64,000 nucleotides of DNA. Origin: Polynucleobacter victoriensis. GTDB lineage: Bacteria; Pseudomonadota; Gammaproteobacteria; Burkholderiales; Burkholderiaceae. Within the stretch, counting starts at the first letter, position 1; each line of letters starts with the position of its first letter. The stretch spans positions 124,001-188,000 of the forward strand of contig NZ_FYEX01000002.1 of the NCBI RefSeq assembly GCF_900187875.1, in the 5' to 3' direction. Position numbers and translations under genes: made by a program. Positions 59,212 to 64,000 of this stretch are shown one piece after another. The notes under the pieces were generated by a model. The model ran no database searches. It saw only the letters and a program-made list of their open reading frames with translations, and was not told the DNA's origin.

Positions 59212-60617
59212 TAGGCACGCCTCCAAAGTGTGACGCCACCTGGCTTGTCTTCTAGAACAATACCTTGGGCTAATAAGTCTTGGCGAATCTGATCAGCCTT
59301 GGCAAAGTCTTTGGCTTGCTTGGCATCTGCTCTGGCTTTGATCGCCGCTTCAATCTCTTGGGCATCACTGTTTGCTGCAGCACTGCCACCACCCGCTTGC
59401 AAGAACTCTTGTGGCGCACGTTGTAGCAAACCTAACATTTTTGATAGTTGTTTAAGTTCTCTAGCAAGGTCGCGCTTTTCATCGCCCTCTGCCTTATTGA
59501 TCTCACCAGCCAACTCAAACAAGATTGCGATTGCTTCTGGCGTATTGAAGTCATCGTTCATGACTTGGGCAAAGCGAGTTCTCCAAGTACTTGGCTTACC
59601 GTAAGTCGGAATGTCTTCGACGGTTGATAGTGCGTTATACAAACGCGTTAAACCTTGCTTGGCTTCTTCTAGATGCGCATCGCTGTAGTTCAAAGGGCTG
59701 CGATAGTGTGCCTTCAAGATGAAGAATCTAACCACCTCTGGGTCAAACTCTTTGAGTACTTCACGAATGGTGAAGAAGTTACCCAAAGATTTAGACATTT
59801 TTTCTTCGTTCACGCGTACAAAACCGTTGTGCATCCAGGTGTTCACAAAAGGCTTACCAGTCTCTTCTGCAAACGCTCCTTCACTTTGAGCGATTTCGTT
59901 CTCATGGTGCGGGAACTGCAAGTCAGCACCACCTCCATGAATATCAAAGTGCGTACCCAAGAGTTGGCAACTCATCGCTGAACACTCAATGTGCCAGCCA
60001 GGTCTACCCACACCCCAAGGAGACTCCCACTTGGTATCAGCCGGCTCATCCGCCTTGGCTGACTTCCACAACACAAAGTCAAGTGGGTCTTGTTTGCTAT
60101 TGGCCACCGCCACACGCTCACCAGCGCGCAAGTCATCCAAAGACTTACCCGATAGGCGCCCGTAGTTTTTGAAGTTTCTAACAGCGAAGTTCACATCACC
60201 GTCATCTGCCTGATAGGCATAGTTGTTGTTCACCAAACGCGTGATGATGTCTTGCATCTGCGGCACATACTCAGTAGCACGTGGCTCATATGTTGGGCGT
60301 TCAATCCCCAAGGCATCCGCATCTTCATGCATGGCATCAATGAAACGTTGCGTGAGTTCTTTGATGGTTTCTTTATTTTCAACAGCACGCTTGATGATTT
60401 TGTCGTCAATGTCAGTAATGTTGCGTACGTAAGTTACTTCCATGCCAGAGGCACGCAACCAACGCTGCACCATGTCAAAAACAACCATGACACGGGCATG
60501 CCCAATGTGGCAAAAGTCATATACCGTCATACCGCACACATAAAGCCTTACCTTGCCATGCTCGATGGGCTGAAAGGGTTCTTTACGGCGGGTTAAGGTA
60601 TTAAATATTTGCAACAT
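59211..60617 (-). CDS. cysS: Cysteinyl-tRNA synthetase
   Basis: CysS charges tRNA-Cys. The 468-residue class I enzyme has the HIGH motif in CGMTVYDFCHIGHARVM, with a zinc cysteine preceding it. It has a further zinc site in WHIECSAMSCQLL and FPHHENEIAQSEG, and the KMSKS motif in EEKMSKSLGNFFTIRE. The C-terminal helical domain ends near LEDKPGGVTLWRRA. The downstream glycosylase is translationally coupled. Confidence 0.97.
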   Translation of the reverse strand: MLQIFNTLTRRKEPFQPIEHGKVRLYVCGMTVYDFCHIGHARVMVVFDMVQRWLRASGMEVTYVRNITDIDDKIIKRAVENKETIKELTQRFIDAMHEDADALGIERPTYEPRATEYVPQMQDIITRLVNNNYAYQADDGDVNFAVRNFKNYGRLSGKSLDDLRAGERVAVANSKQDPLDFVLWKSAKADEPADTKWESPWGVGRPGWHIECSAMSCQLLGTHFDIHGGGADLQFPHHENEIAQSEGAFAEETGKPFVNTWMHNGFVRVNEEKMSKSLGNFFTIREVLKEFDPEVVRFFILKAHYRSPLNYSDAHLEEAKQGLTRLYNALSTVEDIPTYGKPSTWRTRFAQVMNDDFNTPEAIAILFELAGEINKAEGDEKRDLARELKQLSKMLGLLQRAPQEFLQAGGGSAAANSDAQEIEAAIKARADAKQAKDFAKADQIRQDLLAQGIVLEDKPGGVTLWRRA

Positions 60618-60736
60618 AAATAGATCAATATTCTGTAAATGTGGTGGGCATCGATAAGAAACTTACCTTCCTCGCCACGATTTGTTAGACTGACTGTCGA
60701 GTATAGCTAATTCGAGCCAATAACCCTTTTAAAATC

Positions 60737-61489
60737 ATGTTCTCATTTCCACATCGGGCAAGCCTTATGACATTGCAGTTCAACCTCCGCTCTCATACTT
60801 TAAAGGCCGGTTTAATTAGTTTTATCTGTGTATTTAGCGCTCCTAGCTTTGCTCAAATACTCAATGCCCCAGGCACGGTTCAAAATACAACAATTGGCAA
60901 TCCTCAAAAAAATAGCCGCTCTGCGATTGCTGCCAAAGCAGACCCATCACCTTTTGATGACAATCCATCAGCTGTGCAGTCTGCCCAGATGCAACCATCA
61001 TTAGCAACACCATTCATCGTGTTGCAGCGCGTACCAGAGCCAAAGAACAAAAATGCTATTCCAGAAGCCATTTATAAGCTGATTAGCGATAAGAAGTTTC
61101 CGGAAGCCATCACTGCGATCGATAAAGAATTGGCCAGCAACCCAAGAAATATTCAGTTACGCTTCATCCGCTCACGTGTTGCCATCGAAATGGGCCAAAT
61201 CGATATCGCTAGAAAAACCCTAGAAGAAATTACTCAACAATTTCCAGAATTGCCAGAACCGTATAACAACCTAGCAGTGCTAGAGGCTCAAAAAGGCAAC
61301 TTAGAGCAAGCCAAAGACTATTTAGAGTTAGCTCTTAAGGTTCAACCTACCTTCCCTACTGCGCTTGAGAACTTAGGCGATGTGTACACCCGTTTAGCAG
61401 CACGCTCTTATGGCAAAGCCTTGCAATTAGACAAACGCTTGATTGAGAGTCGTCGCAAGATGAAGTTGGCCGAAGATATTTTGAAGTAA
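60737..61489 (+). CDS. Exported TPR-repeat protein
   Basis: The 250-residue protein has a signal peptide ending near SFAQ. A low-complexity region with PNKN-type stretches follows. TPR-like helices lie from about residue 110: LISDKKFPEAITAIDKELAS, SRVAIEMGQIDIARKTLEEI and NLAVLEAQKGNLEQAKDYLE. It is probably a scaffold for envelope or protein-folding functions. It precedes ppiB and lpxH on the same strand. The start may be the ATG at 60737 or 60767; both precede the signal. Confidence 0.82.
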   Translation: MFSFPHRASLMTLQFNLRSHTLKAGLISFICVFSAPSFAQILNAPGTVQNTTIGNPQKNSRSAIAAKADPSPFDDNPSAVQSAQMQPSLATPFIVLQRVPEPKNKNAIPEAIYKLISDKKFPEAITAIDKELASNPRNIQLRFIRSRVAIEMGQIDIARKTLEEITQQFPELPEPYNNLAVLEAQKGNLEQAKDYLELALKVQPTFPTALENLGDVYTRLAARSYGKALQLDKRLIESRRKMKLAEDILK

Positions 61490-61530
61490 CCGTAGTTTTA
61501 ATCCCCTCATTGAATAAAGAAGGAAATAGC

Positions 61531-62034
61531 ATGGCAAAAGTGCAACTAAAAACTAGCATGGGCGATATCACTCTCACCTTAGACGACGAGTTAGCGCCTA
61601 AATCCACTGAAAACTTTTTAGCGTATGTTCGCTCAGGACATTACGACGGCACAATTTTCCATCGCGTGATCAGTAACTTCATGGTGCAAGGTGGCGGCAT
61701 GACTGCTGGCATGAAACAAAAGCCAACTAAAGCCCCCATTGATAACGAAGCTGATAACGGCTTACCTAATAAACGCGGTAGCGTTGCAATGGCAAGAACA
61801 AGCGATCCACATTCAGCAACTGCACAGTTCTTTATCAACGTGGTTGATAACGCTTTCTTGAACTTCTCTGCACCAACACCACAAGGTTGGGGTTACGCTG
61901 TGTTTGGTGAGGTGACTGAAGGCATGGATGTGGTTGATGCCATCCGCCAAGTGAAAACTGGTAGCTCAGGCTTTCATCAAGACGTACCAAAAGAAGATGT
62001 GACGATTGTTAGCGCCACTATCCTAGAAGAGTGA
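61531..62034 (+). CDS. ppiB: Peptidyl-prolyl isomerase B (cyclophilin)
   Basis: PpiB is a cyclophilin that isomerises Xaa-Pro bonds in the cytoplasm. The 167-residue protein has VQLKTSMGDITLTLDDELAP, GTIFHRVISNFMVQGGG, and FFINVVDNAFLNF. It lacks a signal peptide, which matches PpiB rather than PpiA. The ATG at 61531 has AAGGAA upstream; the first seven codons of a longer reading are unlikely. It is followed by lpxH 3 nt after its stop codon. Confidence 0.95.
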   Translation: MAKVQLKTSMGDITLTLDDELAPKSTENFLAYVRSGHYDGTIFHRVISNFMVQGGGMTAGMKQKPTKAPIDNEADNGLPNKRGSVAMARTSDPHSATAQFFINVVDNAFLNFSAPTPQGWGYAVFGEVTEGMDVVDAIRQVKTGSSGFHQDVPKEDVTIVSATILEE

Positions 62035-62037
62035 TTC

Positions 62038-62820
62038 ATGCACGCTAGCGCTGTTTTAATTTCTGATTTACATCTCACCCCGTCAATGCCAAGAACGGCA
62101 GAACGGTTCTTTGAGTTTTTAGAAAAAGAAGCACGCTCGCATGAAGCTTTGATTATTTTGGGCGATTTGTTTGAATATTGGGTGGGTGATGATGCCAAAG
62201 CACGCTCACCGTTTCATTTAGAAGTTGCCCAAAAAATCAAAGCACTCTCACAGCACGGCACGAAGGTGTACTTCATGCACGGCAACCGAGATTTTTTATT
62301 GGGCGAGAAATACGCTCAAAAAGCACAGATGACAATTTTGAGAGATCCTCAAGTCATCACCATTGCTAATCAAACATGGTTACTCACGCATGGTGATGCG
62401 TTGTGTACTGCAGACAGTTCTTATCAATTGTTTCGCAAGATTGTGCGCAGCAACTGGGTACAAAAATTGTTTTTAATGCTACCAACTGGTTTACGTGTGA
62501 CGATTGCCAGTGGTTTACGTAGCAACAGCACCGCCAAGTACCAGCGTGCACAACGCTTTACTCCAGAAGTGGTGCACGTCAAAGGCGATGTAACCATTAC
62601 CGCCACAGCAGATTTGGTAGCCATGACTGGTTGCCAACGTCTCATACACGGTCATACCCATCGTCCTGGCTACCACCAAGAAAGTCTTGGTAATGAATCT
62701 TGGCAACGCTGGGTTTTGTCTGATTGGGACTTCGATCATCCAGAAACAGTTCTACCAAAAGGTAATGCCCTCAGCATTACTGCTGAAGGCATTCGGTCAC
62801 TTGATTTGGTAAGGTCTTAG
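62038..62820 (+). CDS. lpxH: UDP-2,3-diacylglucosamine hydrolase
   Basis: LpxH is the metallophosphoesterase of lipid A synthesis that yields lipid X. The 260-residue protein has metal-binding motifs ISDLHL, GDLFEYWVGDD, FMHGNRDFLLG, LTHGDALCT and HGHTHRPG in the classical order. It starts close to the ppiB stop codon with AGAAGAG before the ATG, and the two are presumably cotranscribed. It is convergent with suhB. Confidence 0.95.
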   Translation: MHASAVLISDLHLTPSMPRTAERFFEFLEKEARSHEALIILGDLFEYWVGDDAKARSPFHLEVAQKIKALSQHGTKVYFMHGNRDFLLGEKYAQKAQMTILRDPQVITIANQTWLLTHGDALCTADSSYQLFRKIVRSNWVQKLFLMLPTGLRVTIASGLRSNSTAKYQRAQRFTPEVVHVKGDVTITATADLVAMTGCQRLIHGHTHRPGYHQESLGNESWQRWVLSDWDFDHPETVLPKGNALSITAEGIRSLDLVRS

Positions 62821-62845
62821 TCTGTTATCAGGCTGTTATCAGACT
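62818..62845. repeat. Tandem and inverted repeat between convergent lpxH and suhB
   Basis: CTGTTATCAG occurs twice (62822-62831 and 62833-62842). AGTCTG and CAGACT flank them, so the stretch can form a hairpin between the two convergent stop codons. It may act as a bidirectional terminator, but the T-run is poor. Confidence 0.4.
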
Positions 62846-62849
62846 TTAA

Positions 62850-63653
62850 TTAGACTTTTGAGTGGTTGCGTAGCACGCTCACCATCTGACCAAAGATGCG
62901 CGGATTGGCTGCCATGATCTCACCAGTGTTCAAGTAAGACTCTTCACCAGCATAGTTACCTACCAAGCCACCAGCTTCAGTGATCAACAACGCACCTGCT
63001 GCCATATCCCAAGGTTTTAAGCCTTGCTCAAAGAAGCCGTCCAAACGACCTGCTGCCACATAAGCCAAGTCCAAAGAAGCGGCGCCCGGACGACGCAAAC
63101 CAGCACACTGACGTGTCATTTGCGCAAAGATTTCTAAGTAGGCTTCAACATCTTGATCTTCACGGTACGGAAAACCTGTACCAATTAATGCTTCTGCCAT
63201 TTTTGTACGACCTGCTACACGCAAACGACGATTGTTCACATAAGCACCTGCGCCACGAGTGGCTGTGAATAGTTCATCACGATTAGGGTCATACACCACG
63301 GCTTGCTGTGTTACACCATCAACTGCCAATGCAATTGATACAGCGTATTGAGGATAGCCATGAATAAAGTTAGTGGTGCCATCTAATGGATCGATGATCC
63401 AAATGTGATTAGGCTGATCTGCTGCACTAGTAGCAGTGATTTCGCCAGTTTCTTCACCTAAGAATCCATGATCAGGGAAGGCGTCTCGTAAAGTCTCGAT
63501 AATGGCAGCTTCAGCTGCCTGATCAACTTCAGTGACAAAATCGTTGTGTTGTTTGCGGGTAACCTGAATACGCTCGCTATTGAGCGAAGCTCGGTTAATA
63601 ATATTTCCTGCGCGACGGGCGGCCTTCACGGCCACATTAAGCATGGGGTGCAT
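62850..63653 (-). CDS. suhB: Inositol monophosphatase-family protein
   Basis: SuhB has inositol-phosphatase activity and in E. coli binds the rRNA antitermination complex. The 267-residue protein has the metal motifs GFLGEETGEI and WIIDPLDGTTNFIHGYP, and the later RRPGAASLDLAYVAAGRLDG and KPWDMAAGALLITEAGG. I start at the ATG at 63653 (MHPMLNVAVKAARRAGNI), as the earlier frame runs into the divergent trmJ leader. It is 35 nt from the trmJ start. Confidence 0.95.
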   Translation of the reverse strand: MHPMLNVAVKAARRAGNIINRASLNSERIQVTRKQHNDFVTEVDQAAEAAIIETLRDAFPDHGFLGEETGEITATSAADQPNHIWIIDPLDGTTNFIHGYPQYAVSIALAVDGVTQQAVVYDPNRDELFTATRGAGAYVNNRRLRVAGRTKMAEALIGTGFPYREDQDVEAYLEIFAQMTRQCAGLRRPGAASLDLAYVAAGRLDGFFEQGLKPWDMAAGALLITEAGGLVGNYAGEESYLNTGEIMAANPRIFGQMVSVLRNHSKV

Positions 63654-63688
63654 AGTATTTAAGTAACACAACGAATTGGAGAAGAGCA

Positions 63689-64000
63689 ATGTCCAGCGAT
63701 CAAGCTGTACGGCGAAAGCAGATTTTAGCCCGAAATGAGGATTTATTGGGAGTTTTGAAGCAAAACTGGCCTATCCGGTGGGTGATGATGCGTACCAGCC
63801 ACCCAGGCAACGTGGGCTCAGCAGCCCGCGCCATCAAGACCATGGGCTTCTCACAACTGCATTTGGTCGAGCCTGCCTACGAGTACATGGCCAGAAAAGC
63901 CGAGGCGATTTCTCTATCAAGTGGTGCTTTTGATGTTTTAGAGGCGGCTCAAAATCAACCTTCTTTATTGGCGGCCGTGGGAGACAGTCAATTGGTGTTT
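63689..64000 (+). CDS. trmJ: tRNA 2'-O-methyltransferase TrmJ, partial
   Basis: Only the first 104 codons are inside the window; the frame is open at the window end. After a basic start (SDQAVRRKQILARNEDLL) comes WVMMRTSHPGNVGSAARAIK, the SPOUT-family start of TrmJ, which methylates the 2'-OH of residue 32 in tRNA. GFSQLHLVEPAYEYMARKAE follows. GGAGAAG lies just before the ATG. It is divergent from suhB, which in many proteobacteria is its neighbour. Confidence 0.93.
   Translation, partial: MSSDQAVRRKQILARNEDLLGVLKQNWPIRWVMMRTSHPGNVGSAARAIKTMGFSQLHLVEPAYEYMARKAEAISLSSGAFDVLEAAQNQPSLLAAVGDSQLVF

Noticed and set aside
1..64000. CRISPR array or prophage
   Set aside because: No regularly spaced identical repeats and no capsid, portal, terminase or integrase genes were seen.

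Overview
The window reads as chromosome of a free-living betaproteobacterium of the order Burkholderiales. The gene order (leuC-entericidin-leuD-leuB-asd-fimV-truA-trpF-trpB next to gltA-sdhEBADC-gntR / mdh), the moderate GC content and the compact spacing point to Polynucleobacter or a close relative. This assignment comes from gene order and protein sequence as I recognise them; no database search was run.

Region 1 (1-16600) is core metabolism. A long minus-strand block carries leucine biosynthesis, aspartate semialdehyde dehydrogenase, FimV, TruA, TrpF and the first codons of TrpB. Upstream of it lie citrate synthase and the succinate dehydrogenase operon, headed by a GntR/UTRA regulator. 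That regulator is divergent from malate dehydrogenase and a CitE-like lyase, and palindromes lie between them. Region 2 (16600-34950) is mixed housekeeping: YaaA, an aminotransferase, a GST, DedA, PurU, 3-hydroxybutyryl-CoA dehydrogenase, RarA, a flavocytochrome c sulfide dehydrogenase pair, a cold-shock protein, a split chromate transporter, a RodZ-like protein, an orphan FixJ-type regulator, a Bug-type binding protein, and Smr and CWC proteins. Region 3 (34950-43900) holds small and accessory genes: a 40-residue membrane peptide behind a perfect LexA box, a hendecad-repeat coiled-coil protein, MsrPQ with a formylglycine-enzyme-like partner, a potassium channel, and a cytochrome c and an OmpW that both have FNR-type boxes.

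Region 4 (45755-54660) is the accessory island. It carries a complete type I restriction-modification operon (hsdR-hsdM-hsdS) bracketed by two imperfect 93-bp direct repeats that end in a GCGTTACT palindrome. Next come an XRE/ImmA-type metallopeptidase and a DUF4411 PIN-like protein that look like a toxin-antitoxin or defence pair. Then comes a tRNA-Ile(CAU) gene split after the anticodon by a 206-nt group I intron of the Azoarcus type. Attachment-like repeats and a relic of the tRNA 5' half lie just beyond it, followed by tRNA-Ser(GCU).

Region 5 (54790-64000) returns to core genes: lysC, tilS (whose product modifies exactly that tRNA-Ile), accA, a 3-methyladenine DNA glycosylase, cysS, a TPR protein, ppiB, lpxH, suhB and the 5' part of trmJ.

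The three observations most worth following are the tRNA-Ile group I intron, whose stems are kept by compensatory changes relative to the Azoarcus ribozyme as I remember it; the LexA-controlled promoter driving an unannotated single-span membrane peptide; and the repeat architecture around the restriction and toxin-antitoxin-like genes.
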